DNA from: Paracoccus aminovorans
GTDB lineage: Bacteria > Pseudomonadota > Alphaproteobacteria > Rhodobacterales > Rhodobacteraceae
DNA: 64,000 nucleotides
Reading direction: 5' to 3'
NCBI RefSeq assembly: GCF_001546115.1
Contig: NZ_KQ955209.1
Coordinates: forward strand, 255,311-319,310
Position numbers and translations under genes: made by a program. Shown in pieces: positions 35,118 to 44,250 of this stretch (positions are counted from its first letter, which is position 1; every line of letters begins with the position of its first letter). Below the pieces are notes generated by a model. The model did not search any database and was not told where the DNA came from. It saw nothing but the letters and a program-made list of their open reading frames with translations.

Positions 35118-36188
35118 TCAGTCTTCGTCGAGGCTTTCCCGGGCGGCCTGCGGGTGGCGGCGGCGCCAGGCCACCGAGCTGATGAAGGCCATGCCGATGA
35201 AGCAGGCGCCCAGAAGGCCGGTCACGGCCTCGGGGATCGGGCGCAGGGTCTGGACGAACATCAGCACCGAGAGCACCAGGATCGACCAGAAGGCGCCGTG
35301 CTCGAGATAGCGAAAGGCGGCCAGCGTGCCGCGCTCGACCAGCATCACCGTCATCGAGCGCACATACATCGCGCCGATACCCAGGCCGATGGCGATCAGG
35401 AACAGGTTCTGCGTCAGGGCGAAGGCGCCGATCACGCCGTCGAAGCTGAAGGAGGCATCCAGCACCTCGAGATAGAGGAAGGCGCCGAGGCCGCCGCGCG
35501 CCATGTCGCCCGAGGACGGTCCGCCGCCCCAGCGGTCCAGCACATGGCCCAGCATGTCGACGCCGAGATAGGTGATCACGCCCCAGATCGCCGCGATGAT
35601 GAAGGTATGTTCGCTGGCATCGGGCAGCCAGTGCAGGATCGCCAGCATGCAGATCAGCACGAAGCCGATCTCCATGCCGCGGATCTCGCCCAGGCGGCGC
35701 AGGAAGGATTCGACGCCCTTGATCCAGTCGACATCCTTTGCCTCGTCGAAGAAATAGTTCAGCGCCACCAGCATCAGGAAGGCGCCGCCGAAGGCCGCGA
35801 TGGGCAGGTGCGCCTCGTGGATGATCCGCGAATATTCCTGCGGCCGGGTCGCGGCCAGGCGAAGCGCCTGCCATGGCGCGAGGCGGGCGGCGATGACCAC
35901 CACCAGCAGCGGAAAGATCACCCGCATGCCGAAGACCGCGATGACGATGCCCCAGGTCAGGAAGCGGTGCTGCCATTTCGGCGTCATCTGCTTCAGCTTC
36001 TGCGCGTTCACGATGGCATTGTCGAAGGACAGCGAGATTTCCAGCACCGCGAGGATGGCCGCGATCAGGAAGAAGCCCAGCGCGCCCGTGCCGGTACCGC
36101 TGTATTGCCAGCCCAAGGCCGCGGCCAGCGCCAGGCCGATGCCGGTCACGATGAAGGGCCAGGTCATGTAGCTGAGGGTCGATCTCAT
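35118..36188 (-). CDS. DUF475 (TerC-related) membrane protein
   Basis: A 356-residue polytopic protein with about nine helices. It has the two TerC-type acidic motifs: ISLSFDNAIVNAQKLK early and LDASFSFDGVIGAFALTQN late, each placing Asp in a membrane helix. TerC relatives are linked to metal ion (manganese) efflux or tellurite resistance; DUF475 itself is not defined. The C-terminus is short and charged. The ATG at 36186-36188 begins MRSTLSYMTWPF. Convergent with aminopeptidase P, divergent from the DUF1045 gene. Confidence 0.9.
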   Translation of the reverse strand: MRSTLSYMTWPFIVTGIGLALAAALGWQYSGTGTGALGFFLIAAILAVLEISLSFDNAIVNAQKLKQMTPKWQHRFLTWGIVIAVFGMRVIFPLLVVVIAARLAPWQALRLAATRPQEYSRIIHEAHLPIAAFGGAFLMLVALNYFFDEAKDVDWIKGVESFLRRLGEIRGMEIGFVLICMLAILHWLPDASEHTFIIAAIWGVITYLGVDMLGHVLDRWGGGPSSGDMARGGLGAFLYLEVLDASFSFDGVIGAFALTQNLFLIAIGLGIGAMYVRSMTVMLVERGTLAAFRYLEHGAFWSILVLSVLMFVQTLRPIPEAVTGLLGACFIGMAFISSVAWRRRHPQAARESLDED

Positions 36189-36273
36189 CCGGGCTGTCCT
36201 TGTGCGGCGGTTGGCCAGGTCATAGACTCTGCCACAACGGCGGGCAAGGCAAGGCCCGCTTTGGAGGTGCTCG

Positions 36274-36948
36274 ATGCGGTTCCGGCGCTATGCGGTCTAT
36301 CACCTGCCCGGCGGTGCGCTTGGCGATTTCGGCAGCGCCTGGCTGGGCTGGGATGCGCGCCACGGCCTGGTGCATCTGCGCCCGGACGGCCTGCCGCCCG
36401 AGGCCGAGACCCTGACCGAGGTACCGCGCCGCTATGGCTTTCACGCCACGCTGAAGGCGCCGTTCCGGCTGGCCGAAGGCCGCAGGCCCGAGGAGCTGGC
36501 CCTGGCCCTGCGGCTGGCCTGCGACCACCTGGCGCCCTTTGCGCTGGAGCTGGAGCCGCGCATCGACTGGGGCTTCCTGGCGCTGCGCCCGCGCCTCCAG
36601 CCGCCCGAACTGCTGGCGCTAGAATCGGCGCTGGTGACGCGGCTCGATGCGTTTCGCGCGCCCCTGACCGGGGCCGAGCGCGACCGCCGCAACCCGGACG
36701 CCCTGCCGCCGCAAGCCCGCGCGCATCTGGACCATTGGGGCTATCCCTTCGTGCTGGACATGTTCCAGTACCACCTGACGCTCTCGAACCAACTGGCCCC
36801 GCCCTTGGCCGAGGCGCTGCGCCTGGCCTTGGCGCCGCATCTGGCGCCACTGATCGCCCGGCCCATGCCGGTCGAGGCGGTGGCGCTGATGGGCGAGGCC
36901 GAGGACGGCTTCTTCCACCTGGTCGAGGACCTGCCCCTGCGCGGCTAG
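36274..36948 (+). CDS. DUF1045 protein, putative 2H phosphoesterase of phosphonate-metabolism type
   Basis: A 224-residue protein with the two histidine motifs of the 2H phosphoesterase fold: YGFHATLKAPF and MFQYHLTLSNQL. The start MRFRRYAVYHLPGGALGDFGSAWLGWD is typical of the family often found beside C-P lyase genes, where a role on ribosyl phosphate intermediates has been proposed. No phn genes are seen in this window, so here it is an isolated copy. Its stop overlaps the corA-like gene end by four bases (convergent). Confidence 0.85.
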   Translation: MRFRRYAVYHLPGGALGDFGSAWLGWDARHGLVHLRPDGLPPEAETLTEVPRRYGFHATLKAPFRLAEGRRPEELALALRLACDHLAPFALELEPRIDWGFLALRPRLQPPELLALESALVTRLDAFRAPLTGAERDRRNPDALPPQARAHLDHWGYPFVLDMFQYHLTLSNQLAPPLAEALRLALAPHLAPLIARPMPVEAVALMGEAEDGFFHLVEDLPLRG

Positions 36949-37904
36949 AGCCAGTTCTTCCACTTCAGCACCAGGAAGGTGACGACGGCCGAGCCGACCA
37001 TCAGCCCCAGCGCCATGGGAAAACCCCAGTCGAGCTCCAGCTCGGGCATATGGGTAAAATTCATGCCGTAGATGCTGGCGATCAGCGTCGGCGGCAGGAA
37101 CAGCGCCGCCACCACCGACAGGATTCGCACCCGGTCGTTCTGCTGCAAGCCGATCATGCCCATGGTGGCGTCCACCGTCATGGCGATGCGCGAGCCCAGG
37201 AAATCGGCATGCACCTCCAGCGCCTGGATATCGCGTTGCAGCGCGGCATGCTGCGGCCGCAGCCGGGCGCTTTCCGGCTGATGCGCCGAATTCGCCGCGT
37301 GATAGGCCAGGATCCGGTCCATCGACAGCAGACCCATGCGCACCCGGCTCATCAGCTCGGCCTGCTGGCCCACCGTCACCAGCGAGCCCTGCAGCGACGC
37401 CGCATCGCCGGCCGCGGTCATGGTCAGCACCTTGGCCGCCGTCGCGTCGAGCGCGCGCGCCACGCCTTCGGACAGGTCGGCGAGCCGGCCGATGATTTCC
37501 TCGATCAGCCCCAGGAAGACCCGCGCCGGCGAGCCGCAGCCGCTGCTGGAGCGGTCGGCGCGGGTCGGGAAGGTCTCGAAGGGGCGCGGGGCGTGGTGGC
37601 GCACGGTGACCAGCCGGTGCGCGTCGACGATGAAGCTGATCGGCATGGCGACCTGGGTGCCGTCCGGCAATTGCCCCGGCAGCACGGCGGTCATGTAGAT
37701 GGTGCCGTTGTCGGTATAGAGCCGGTTCGAGATCTCGATCTCTTCCATGTCGGCCAGGGTCGGGATCTCGTATCCCAGCGCCGCGACGGCGCGGACCTGG
37801 GAATCGAGCGGCCGGTAGAGGTCGATCCACAGCGCCTCGTCCAGGGGCGCGCCCTCGGGCAGCGGCAAAAGCCCGGCGCCCCGGCTGATATGGCTGTAAA
37901 GCAT
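36945..37904 (-). CDS. CorA-family metal ion channel (ZntB-like)
   Basis: A 319-residue protein with the CorA layout: a large soluble N-domain, a long coiled helix and two C-terminal membrane helices. The pore signature GMN is in SIYGMNFTHMPE, and the tail reads FLVLKWKNWL. It could carry magnesium, cobalt or, as in ZntB, zinc; the loop here is MPE, which does not decide it. The ATG is 37902-37904. Confidence 0.92.
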   Translation of the reverse strand: MLYSHISRGAGLLPLPEGAPLDEALWIDLYRPLDSQVRAVAALGYEIPTLADMEEIEISNRLYTDNGTIYMTAVLPGQLPDGTQVAMPISFIVDAHRLVTVRHHAPRPFETFPTRADRSSSGCGSPARVFLGLIEEIIGRLADLSEGVARALDATAAKVLTMTAAGDAASLQGSLVTVGQQAELMSRVRMGLLSMDRILAYHAANSAHQPESARLRPQHAALQRDIQALEVHADFLGSRIAMTVDATMGMIGLQQNDRVRILSVVAALFLPPTLIASIYGMNFTHMPELELDWGFPMALGLMVGSAVVTFLVLKWKNWL

Positions 37905-37950
37905 CCGTCGAACCCCCTCGCGCCCAGGGTGAAAGCGCCGGCCGGCCGGG

Positions 37951-38901
37951 TCAGTTCACCCGGTCGGGTAGCGCCCTGCCCTCGTCGAAGGCCAGCAGGT
38001 TGTTCATCGCCCGCATGGCCATGGCGGTGCGCACCTCTTCGGCGGCGGTGCCCAGATGCGGCAGCAGGGTGACGTTCTCCATGGTGCAAAGTTCGGGCGC
38101 CACCTTCGGCTCGAATTCATAGACGTCGAGCCCGGCGCCACCGATGCGCCCCGCCGCCAGCGCCTCGACCAGCGCCGCTTCATGGACCACGTCGCCGCGG
38201 GCGATATTGACCAGGATGCCGCGCGGCCCCAGCCGCTCGAGCTGGGCCGCGCCGATCAGATGCCGCGTGCCGGCGCCGCCCGGCACCGCCACCACGGCGA
38301 AATCCGACAGCGCCAGCAACTCGTCCAGGTCGCCGACCTGCCGCGCCGGGAAATCCAGCGCGGAGACGGCCGAGCGGTTGTGGAACACCACCTCCATGCC
38401 AAAGCCGAAATGGCAGCGCCGGGCGATGGCCTTGCCGATCCGGCCCATGCCGATGATGCCCACGGTCTTGCCCGAGACATGCCGGCCCAGAAGCTGCGTC
38501 GGCTGCCAGCCGGTCCAGGCGCCGCGCCGCAACAGCCGCTCGCCCTCGCCGGCGCGGCGGGCGGTCATCAGGATCAGCGTCAGGGCGATGTCGGCTGTGG
38601 CCTCGGTCACCGCGTCGGGCGTGTTGGTCACGGCGACCCCGGCCGCGGCGGCGGCGGCCACGTCGATGTGGTTGTAGCCGGCGCCGAAATTCGCCAGCAG
38701 GCGGCAGCGCGGCGCCTGGACGAAGGCCTCGGCGATGAAGCGGTCGCCCAGCGTCGGCACGATCGCGTCGTAATCAACCAGCGCCTGCGCCGCCTCCTCG
38801 GGCGAGAAGCCGGTGTCGCGGTCCAGGATCGTGGTTTCGAACCGCGCCTTCAGCGCCTGTTCCGCCGCGTCGGTCATGCGGCGCGTCACCAGAAGTTTCA
38901 T
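37951..38901 (-). CDS. 2-hydroxyacid dehydrogenase (glyoxylate/hydroxypyruvate reductase type)
   Basis: A 316-residue D-isomer-specific 2-hydroxyacid dehydrogenase. Seen are LANFGAGYNHIDVAAA, the NAD(P) motif VGIIGMGRIGKAIARR, the catalytic Arg in LVNIARGDVVHEAALV, the Glu in DVYEFEP and the active His in LLPHLGTAAEEVR. The phosphate-binding part after GMGRIG does not settle the cofactor. It is third in a minus-strand run YbjN protein - proC - this gene, 14 bases after proC. A role in glyoxylate clearing is likely but not shown. Confidence 0.92.
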   Translation of the reverse strand: MKLLVTRRMTDAAEQALKARFETTILDRDTGFSPEEAAQALVDYDAIVPTLGDRFIAEAFVQAPRCRLLANFGAGYNHIDVAAAAAAGVAVTNTPDAVTEATADIALTLILMTARRAGEGERLLRRGAWTGWQPTQLLGRHVSGKTVGIIGMGRIGKAIARRCHFGFGMEVVFHNRSAVSALDFPARQVGDLDELLALSDFAVVAVPGGAGTRHLIGAAQLERLGPRGILVNIARGDVVHEAALVEALAAGRIGGAGLDVYEFEPKVAPELCTMENVTLLPHLGTAAEEVRTAMAMRAMNNLLAFDEGRALPDRVN

Positions 38902-38915
38902 CGGCCCGTCCCCCT

Positions 38916-39719
38916 TTATTTCCCCAGTTCGCGGCCGCGCGCCGCGGCGGCGGCCACGGTGCGGCGCATCAGCGGCGGCAGGCCGGTCTCGGCGTCCATC
39001 AGTTCGCGCAAGCCCGCCGCCGTGGTGCCGCCGGGCGAGGTGACGTTCTCGCGCAGCTTGGCGGGATCCTGGTCCTCGGCCACGGCCAGGGCGCCGGCAC
39101 CGGCGACGGTGGCGCGCGCCAGGGCCAGCGACAGCTCGGGCGACAGGCCCTCGGCCGCGCCGGCCGCCGCCATGGCCTCGATCATGTGAAAGACATAGGC
39201 CGGGCCCGAGCCCGACAGCGCCGTCACCGCATCCATCTGCGATTCGTCCCGAAGCCGCACGACGCGGCCAACCGCGCCCATCAGCGCCTCGGCCAGGTCC
39301 ATCTGCGCCGGACCGGCCTTGGCGTTGCCGATGATCGCGGTGATGCCCTGGCCGATGGCCGCCGGGGTGTTCGGCATCGCCCGCACCACGGTTGATGCCG
39401 GAAACGCCGCCTCATAGGCGGCGATCGTCACCCCCGCCGCGACCGAGACGACCAGCGTATCGGCCCCGACCGCCAAGCGCGGTAGCACATCCGCCATCAT
39501 CTGCGGCTTCACGGCGATCACCAGCACGGCGGGGTGCTCCGGCAACTTTCCGTTTACGGAAATACCCAGATCCGACAGTTCCGCCCGGGGATTCGGGTCC
39601 AGCACATGCACCGAACCCGCCGCAAGCCCGTTCTTCAGCCAGCCGTCCAGCAGCGCGCCGCCCATGCGGCCGCAGCCGACCAGCACCAGCCCGCGCGCTT
39701 TCACATCCGAAAAATCCAT
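38916..39719 (-). CDS. proC: pyrroline-5-carboxylate reductase
   Basis: A 267-residue NAD(P)H enzyme that makes the last step of proline synthesis. The Rossmann start is LVLVGCGRMGGALLDGW, followed by VIAVKPQMM, RAMPNTPAAIGQG, and the C-terminal dimer domain with TALSGSGPAYVFHMIEAM and NVTSPGGTTAAGL. Length and order are normal. The ATG at 39717-39719 begins MDFSDVKARG. It lies 39 bases after the YbjN gene on the same strand. Confidence 0.96.
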   Translation of the reverse strand: MDFSDVKARGLVLVGCGRMGGALLDGWLKNGLAAGSVHVLDPNPRAELSDLGISVNGKLPEHPAVLVIAVKPQMMADVLPRLAVGADTLVVSVAAGVTIAAYEAAFPASTVVRAMPNTPAAIGQGITAIIGNAKAGPAQMDLAEALMGAVGRVVRLRDESQMDAVTALSGSGPAYVFHMIEAMAAAGAAEGLSPELSLALARATVAGAGALAVAEDQDPAKLRENVTSPGGTTAAGLRELMDAETGLPPLMRRTVAAAAARGRELGK

Positions 39720-39758
39720 GCCCTGGCCCCCTGCCTGCCCCGCGCCCCGCGGCGAAAA

Positions 39759-40259
39759 TCAGGCGCGACCGTAGGCCTCGGACAGGGCGATGTCCATGGC
39801 CGCCTCGGGCGAGGCATCGCCCCAGCAGGCCAGCTGGAAACAGGGATAGAAGCGCTCGGCATTCTCGACCGCGTTGCGGATCATCTGGTCGATCTGCGAC
39901 GGCAGCGCGATGGCCTCGCCGGCCAGCACCAGACCGTAGCGCCAGACCATCAGCTTCTGCGGCGCCCAGAAGGTGAAGCCGCCGTCCCAGACCTGGTCGT
40001 TGGCCAGGTTCAGCACCTCATAGAGCGCCGGCAGCTTCTCGGCCGGCGGATCCATGTCGAAGGTGCAGATCAGCCGCAGCACCTCGTCGCGGCCCGACCA
40101 GGCCAGGGTGATGGAATAGCTGCGCCATTGCCCCTCGACCGCCATGGCGATCTGATCCTCGGCCAGCCGGTCGAAATCCCATTCGTGATGGGCGGCGACC
40201 GTCTCGACGATATCGATGGGATGGATGTCCTCGCTGTGGATGAAATCCAACTGTGCCAT
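39759..40259 (-). CDS. YbjN domain-containing protein
   Basis: A 166-residue protein with the YbjN (type III chaperone-like) fold. Typical sequence: DFDRLAEDQIAMAVEGQWRSYSITLAWSGRDEVLRLICTFDM (a region near residues 30-75), VLNLANDQVWDGGFTFW and LVLAGEAIALPSQIDQMIRNAVENAERFYPCFQLACWG. Its function is uncertain; YbjN of E. coli affects motility and stress when overmade. It commonly sits next to proC in alphaproteobacteria, as here. Confidence 0.88.
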   Translation of the reverse strand: MAQLDFIHSEDIHPIDIVETVAAHHEWDFDRLAEDQIAMAVEGQWRSYSITLAWSGRDEVLRLICTFDMDPPAEKLPALYEVLNLANDQVWDGGFTFWAPQKLMVWRYGLVLAGEAIALPSQIDQMIRNAVENAERFYPCFQLACWGDASPEAAMDIALSEAYGRA

Positions 40260-40474
40260 GTCCTGTCCCCTGCCTGACTGCGGGTTGGAGTTATCCCCAA
40301 CCCTTTGTGGCCCGGACTACACCCGGCGTGCCTTGCCCGGTGCGCCTACCATATATCGTGGTGCGGTTCCATGAGGGTGTAAAGCGAAAATTCCGTTACC
40401 GGCGCCGGTCCGGCGCTTGACCGCAGCACGCGGCCGGGCTTCAACCGGCGCCGGAAACGGCGGGAGGGCGACGG
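40260..40474. other. intergenic region upstream of cobC
   Basis: Holds a small hairpin (GGGTTGG 40282-40288 with CCAACCC 40297-40303), whose loop side contains TTATCCCCA, one base off a DnaA box. A pair of ACCGGCGCCGG palindromes lies near 40400 and 40444. No cobalamin riboswitch was found. Confidence 0.4.
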
Positions 40475-41425
40475 ATGCGGGACCATGGCGGCGACATCGA
40501 CCGGGCGGCGGGCCGCTTTGGCACCGGGGATTGGATCGACCTCTCGACCGGGATCAACCGCCGGCCCTGGCCGGCCGGGCCGCTCTCCGCCCATGCCCTG
40601 ACGGCGCTGCCGACCGAGGCCGACAGGACCGCGTTGCACGCAGCGGCCGCCGCCCGATTCGGCTGCCCGGCGGATCAGGTGCTAGCGCTCGCCGGCGCCT
40701 CGGCGGCGATCCAGCTTCTGCCGCATGTGCTGATGGGCCATCGCGCGGCGGTGCTGTCGCCGACCTATAACGAGCACGCGGCCAGCCTTTCCGCCGCCGG
40801 CTGGCAGGTGCAGCAGGTCACCGATCCGCTGCGGCTGGCCGCCGCCGATCTCGCGGTGATCGTGAACCCGAACAACCCGGACGGGCGCAGCTTCACCCCC
40901 GCCGAGATCGCCGAGATCGCCGGCATGGTCACGCATCTGGTGGTGGACGAAAGCTTTGCCGATGCCCGGCCCGACCTCTCGGTCGCAGGCCGACGGCCGG
41001 CGAATGTGACCGTGCTGCGCTCCTTCGGCAAGTTCTGGGGCCTGGCGGGGCTGCGGCTGGGCTTTGCCCTGGGCGAGCCCGAGCTGCTGGCCCGGCTGGC
41101 GCAGCGTGCCGGACCCTGGAGCGTCTCGGGCCCGGCGATCCAGATCGGCACCCAGGCGCTGGCGGACGACGCCTGGCACGCCGACACCGTGACCTGGCTC
41201 TCCGAGGCGGCGCTGCATCTCGACCAGATCGTGACGCCGCATTGGCCGCTGGTCGGCGGCACGCATCTGTTCCGGCTCTACCAGACGCCCGACGCCACCG
41301 CGGCGCAGGGCCGGCTGGCCCGCGCCGGGATCTGGAGCCGGATCTTTCCCTGGCATCCGCACTGGATCCGCCTCGGCATCCCCGGCAGCCGCGAGGAGTT
41401 CGACCGCGTGGCGGCGGCGCTTTAG
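40475..41425 (+). CDS. cobC: threonine-phosphate decarboxylase-like aminotransferase CobC
   Basis: A 316-residue PLP enzyme of class I/II fold, in the CobC/CobD group that makes the aminopropanol phosphate side chain for B12. The start RDHGGDIDRAAGRFGTGDWIDLSTGINRRPWP is typical. PLP contacts are VNPNNPDGRSF, VVDESFAD and the Schiff-base lysine in LRSFGKFWGLAGLRLG. It ends RLGIPGSREEFDRV. It stands alone; the usual cobD (cbiB) partner is not adjacent. With cobS and cobT it is the third B12 gene in the window. Confidence 0.9.
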   Translation: MRDHGGDIDRAAGRFGTGDWIDLSTGINRRPWPAGPLSAHALTALPTEADRTALHAAAAARFGCPADQVLALAGASAAIQLLPHVLMGHRAAVLSPTYNEHAASLSAAGWQVQQVTDPLRLAAADLAVIVNPNNPDGRSFTPAEIAEIAGMVTHLVVDESFADARPDLSVAGRRPANVTVLRSFGKFWGLAGLRLGFALGEPELLARLAQRAGPWSVSGPAIQIGTQALADDAWHADTVTWLSEAALHLDQIVTPHWPLVGGTHLFRLYQTPDATAAQGRLARAGIWSRIFPWHPHWIRLGIPGSREEFDRVAAAL

Positions 41426-42465
41426 CGCAGCCGGTTGACGTGGCCCATCTTGCGGCCGGGGCGCGCCTCGCCCTTGCCGTAAAGATGCAGCTGCGTGCGC
41501 GGGCGACGCAAAAGCTCGGGCAGGCGCAGGATGTCGTCGCCGATCAGGTTCTCCATCTCGACATCGGCATAGCGTTGGCCGTCGCCCAGCGGCAGGCCGG
41601 CAACGGCGCGGATATGCTGCTCGAACTGGTCCACGGCGCAGCCCGCCTGGGTCCAATGCCCCGAGTTGTGCACCCGCGGCGCGATCTCGTTCACCACCAA
41701 CCCTTGCGGCGTCACGAACAGCTCGACCCCCATGACGCCGACATAATCCAGCGCATTGACGATCTTCGCCGCCATCAGCACCGCATCGGTCAACAGGCTC
41801 GCCGGCAGGCCGCAGGGCACGGTGGTGGTGCGCAGGATGCCCTCGCGATGCACGTTCAGGCCCGGATCATAGGCCGCGACCTGGCCGTCGGCGCCGCGCG
41901 CGACGATGACGCTGATCTCGGCCGAGAACTCCACGAACCCCTCCAGCACCGAAGGCGCGCCCGTCCAGTCGCGCTGGCCGGCATCCGAAAACCGGATCTG
42001 GCCCTTGCCGTCATAGCCCATGCGCCGGGTCTTCAGGATCGCCGGCACCCCCAGCGCCGCCAGCGCGGCAGGCAGATCGGCCTCGGTTTCCACGTTGCGA
42101 TAGGGCGCGGTGCGCAGCCCGATGCCCGACAGGAAATCCTTCTCGGTCAGCCGGTCCTGCGACACCGCCAGCGCCCGGCGATTGGGCCGGATTGGGCGCA
42201 GCGATTCCAGCAGGTCCAGCGCCGAGGTCGGCACGTTCTCGAATTCATAGGTGATGACATCGACCGCGTCGGCGAATGCCCGCAGCGCCGCCTCGTCCTC
42301 ATAGGGCGCATTCGTCACCCGATGCGCCACGTCGCCGGCGGGGGCCGCGCCCGGCTCGTAGACATGGCAGCGGTAGCCGAGGCGACTGGCGGCGACGGAC
42401 AGCATCCGCCCCAGCTGGCCGCCGCCCAGGATGCCGATCACCGATCCTTGCGGCAGTTCACTCAT
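41422..42465 (-). CDS. purK: N5-carboxyaminoimidazole ribonucleotide synthase
   Basis: A 347-residue ATP-grasp enzyme that carboxylates AIR in purine synthesis. Key segments: [40 protein letters not shown]-binding [20 protein letters not shown], and [27 protein letters not shown] (final signature region). It follows purE, whose stop overlaps its start by eight bases. It is convergent with cobC, the two stops overlapping by four bases. Confidence 0.96.
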   Translation of the reverse strand: MSELPQGSVIGILGGGQLGRMLSVAASRLGYRCHVYEPGAAPAGDVAHRVTNAPYEDEAALRAFADAVDVITYEFENVPTSALDLLESLRPIRPNRRALAVSQDRLTEKDFLSGIGLRTAPYRNVETEADLPAALAALGVPAILKTRRMGYDGKGQIRFSDAGQRDWTGAPSVLEGFVEFSAEISVIVARGADGQVAAYDPGLNVHREGILRTTTVPCGLPASLLTDAVLMAAKIVNALDYVGVMGVELFVTPQGLVVNEIAPRVHNSGHWTQAGCAVDQFEQHIRAVAGLPLGDGQRYADVEMENLIGDDILRLPELLRRPRTQLHLYGKGEARPGRKMGHVNRLR

Positions 42466-42946
42466 CTTTCGGCTCCTCGGGAATGGAATCGCTCAGCGCC
42501 TGGCGCCAGGCCTCCAGCCGCGCCGCCAGATCGGGATCCGCAATCGCCAGGATGCCCGCCGCCATCAGCCCGGCATTGGCCGCGCCGGCGGCGCCGATCG
42601 CCATGGTCGCGACCGGATAGCCCTTGGGCATCTGCAGGATGGAATAAAGCGAATCGACGCCGGACAGCGCCTTGGTCTGAACCGGCACGCCGATCACCGG
42701 CACCCGGGTCTTGCTGGCCATCATGCCCGGCAGATGCGCCGCCCCGCCGGCGCCGGCGATGATGACCCGCAGGCCCCGCGCCACCGCCGTCTTGCCGTAA
42801 TCCCACAGCCGGTCGGGCGTGCGATGGGCGCTGACGATGCGCGTCTCATAGCCGATGCCCAGCTCGTCCAGGATCGCGGCCGCCTCGCGCATGGTGGGCC
42901 AGTCGGACTGGCTGCCCATGATGATTCCGACGGGTTTTTCCATCAT
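42458..42946 (-). CDS. purE: N5-carboxyaminoimidazole ribonucleotide mutase
   Basis: A 162-residue class I PurE that moves the carboxyl group to give CAIR. Conserved parts: [31 protein letters not shown] and [18 protein letters not shown]. The start is ATG 42944-42946 (MMEKP), preceded by AAGGGGG; the next codon is also ATG. Operon purE-purK. Confidence 0.96.
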   Translation of the reverse strand: MMEKPVGIIMGSQSDWPTMREAAAILDELGIGYETRIVSAHRTPDRLWDYGKTAVARGLRVIIAGAGGAAHLPGMMASKTRVPVIGVPVQTKALSGVDSLYSILQMPKGYPVATMAIGAAGAANAGLMAAGILAIADPDLAARLEAWRQALSDSIPEEPKDE

Positions 42947-42991
42947 CGCCCCCTTTTTTCCCGCCCTAGCGCGGGCGGTCCCCGGATGCAA

Positions 42992-43210
42992 TCAGGCGAT
43001 GATGTCGGGGGTCAGCTCGTCCTCGAGCCGGGCGATGCGGTCCTTCAGCACCAGCTTCTGCTTCTTCAGCCGCTGCAGCGTCAGCGAATGGGTCAGCGAC
43101 TGGTTGACCAGCGCGGCAATGGCCTCGTCCAGGTCGCGATGTTCGCGACGAAGCACCTCGAGCCGGGCGCGCGCGATCTCTTCGTGGGACATCTCGTGTT
43201 GGGCGTTCAT
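42992..43210 (-). CDS. DUF465 (YdcH) small coiled-coil protein
   Basis: A 72-residue, highly charged helical protein: VLRREHRDLDEAIAAL, then LKKQKLVLKDRIARLEDEL, the core of the DUF465 family. Function unknown. It is 45 bases upstream of purE on the same strand and could be in that transcript. Confidence 0.9.
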   Translation of the reverse strand: MNAQHEMSHEEIARARLEVLRREHRDLDEAIAALVNQSLTHSLTLQRLKKQKLVLKDRIARLEDELTPDIIA

Positions 43211-43301
43211 GTCGGGCCTCGGGCTGGACTCGATTGGTTATAACGCACCGATACCGCGGTGTTAATGGCTTTGCCAATCGGGGTTAACGCGGGCGCCGCC
43301 C

Positions 43302-43330
43302 CTTGCGGAGCGCCGGCCGCGTTCACATAT
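43302..43330 (+). promoter_or_regulatory. candidate RpoH (heat-shock) promoter for hsp20
   Basis: CTTGCG (43302-43307) and ACATAT (43325-43330) with a 17-bp spacer match the alphaproteobacterial RpoH consensus CTTGAA-N17-CCATAT closely. The hsp20 start codon is 65 bases downstream. An rpoH gene is in this same window. Confidence 0.5.
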
Positions 43331-43395
43331 TGGTCCTGCCGGATCGCCGTTCCGGGGTCCGGCCGACAGTCGCTTTGATGTAAAGGGCTTGGCGA

Positions 43396-43806
43396 ATGAC
43401 CAAGATCAGTCTGGCCGCTCATCCGTTCCTGCTGGGGTTCGACCAGTTGGAGCGCTTGGCCGAACGCGCCGCCAAGGGCGCCGAGGGCTATCCGCCCTAC
43501 AATATCGAACACCAGGGGCCGAACGGCTTCCGCATCACCCTGGCCGTCGCCGGTTTTTCCGAGGACGACCTGGCCATCACGCTCGAGGATCGCCAGCTGG
43601 TGATTCGCGGCCGCCAGGCCGAACCCGAGGATGAGCGGGTGTTCCTGCACCGCGGCATCGCCGCCCGCGCCTTCCAGCGCAGCTTCGTGCTGGCCGATGG
43701 CGTCGAGGTGGTGGCGGCTCGGCTGGAAAACGGGCTCCTGGACATAGACCTGCGCCGCGCGGTGCCCGACAGCATCGTCCAGACCATACCGATCAGCCGC
43801 AAGTGA
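43396..43806 (+). CDS. Hsp20/IbpA-family small heat-shock protein
   Basis: A 136-residue holdase chaperone. The alpha-crystallin domain is clear: YNIEHQGPNGFRITLAVAGFSEDDLAITLEDRQLVIRGRQ (a region near residues 34-75), then FLHRGIAARAFQRSFVLADGVEV and ENGLLDIDLRRAVPDSI, close to IbpA. It binds unfolding proteins in the cytoplasm. It is the first gene of a pair with DUF1150, 13 bases apart, and has an RpoH-like promoter. Confidence 0.93.
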   Translation: MTKISLAAHPFLLGFDQLERLAERAAKGAEGYPPYNIEHQGPNGFRITLAVAGFSEDDLAITLEDRQLVIRGRQAEPEDERVFLHRGIAARAFQRSFVLADGVEVVAARLENGLLDIDLRRAVPDSIVQTIPISRK

Positions 43807-43819
43807 AAGGGGATCGCCC

Positions 43820-44056
43820 ATGAACGAGAAATTCGATTTCGGATCGGCGCTGAACGACAGCACCGGCAACACCGTCTACATCCGCCGCGTGGCCATGGAC
43901 ACGCTGCCCGACGAGGTGCGCCGCCAGGTGCCCGGCGTCGATGCGCTCTATGCCGTGCATGGCATCGACGGCGAGCGGCTGGCCCTGGTCAAGGACCGCA
44001 GCTTGGCCTTCATGCTGGCGCGCCAGAACGAGCTGACGCCGGTGAGCGTCCACTGA
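43820..44056 (+). CDS. DUF1150 family protein
   Basis: A 78-residue protein of the DUF1150 family: TVYIRRVAMDTLPDEVRRQVPG and YAVHGIDGERLALVKDRSLAFMLARQNELTPVSVH as regions. It regularly follows hsp20 in alphaproteobacteria. Function unknown; co-regulation with heat shock is inferred from position. Confidence 0.9.
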   Translation: MNEKFDFGSALNDSTGNTVYIRRVAMDTLPDEVRRQVPGVDALYAVHGIDGERLALVKDRSLAFMLARQNELTPVSVH

Positions 44057-44149
44057 CCCCCTTGCGGTGCGGAGAAATTGACGACCGATGAATTTTTCCG
44101 CAGCGAATGTCCGGTAGGTGACACAATTCCGGCTGAAATCCGCTAAATC

Positions 44150-44250
44150 AGAAGACACGTCTGGGGATCCATTATCGTTTGCGTCGGGTCATGAGTGCGG
44201 ATCCCCTGGCGCGTAGACCGGCCTGCCCGCAATGTTGCGGGTTTTTTGTT
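44150..44250 (+). ncRNA. candidate small RNA or leader with nested hairpins
   Basis: This 260-bp gap holds three plus-strand structures. First, GGGGATCC (44163-44170) pairs with GGATCCCC (44199-44206). Second, GACCGGCCTG (44216-44225) pairs with CAGGCCGGTC (44256-44265). Inside the second pair is a strong intrinsic terminator at 44226-44247. An RNA ending at the terminator would be about 100 nt. The outer pair instead encloses the terminator, as in an attenuator. No good promoter was pinned down (GTGACA near 44118 and TAAAT near 44145 are possible). No match to known RNA families was recognised. Confidence 0.4.
44226..44247 (+). terminator. intrinsic terminator
   Basis: CCCGCAA and TTGCGGG form a stem with a tiny loop, followed by six T residues (44242-44247). 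It lies 70 bases upstream of the Crp/Fnr start and 170 bases after DUF1150. Confidence 0.85.

Noticed and set aside
36274..36948. Phosphonate (C-P lyase) gene cluster around the DUF1045 gene
   Set aside because: No other phn gene lies nearby; neighbours are DUF475 and CorA.
40290..40299. DnaA box or origin near TTATCCCCA
   Set aside because: A single site with one mismatch and no cluster, AT-rich element or dnaA/dnaN context.
40260..40474. Cobalamin riboswitch upstream of cobC
   Set aside because: No B12-box-like sequence or the conserved core pattern was seen; only a small hairpin and GC palindromes. The cobS leader (28041-28175) was checked with the same result.
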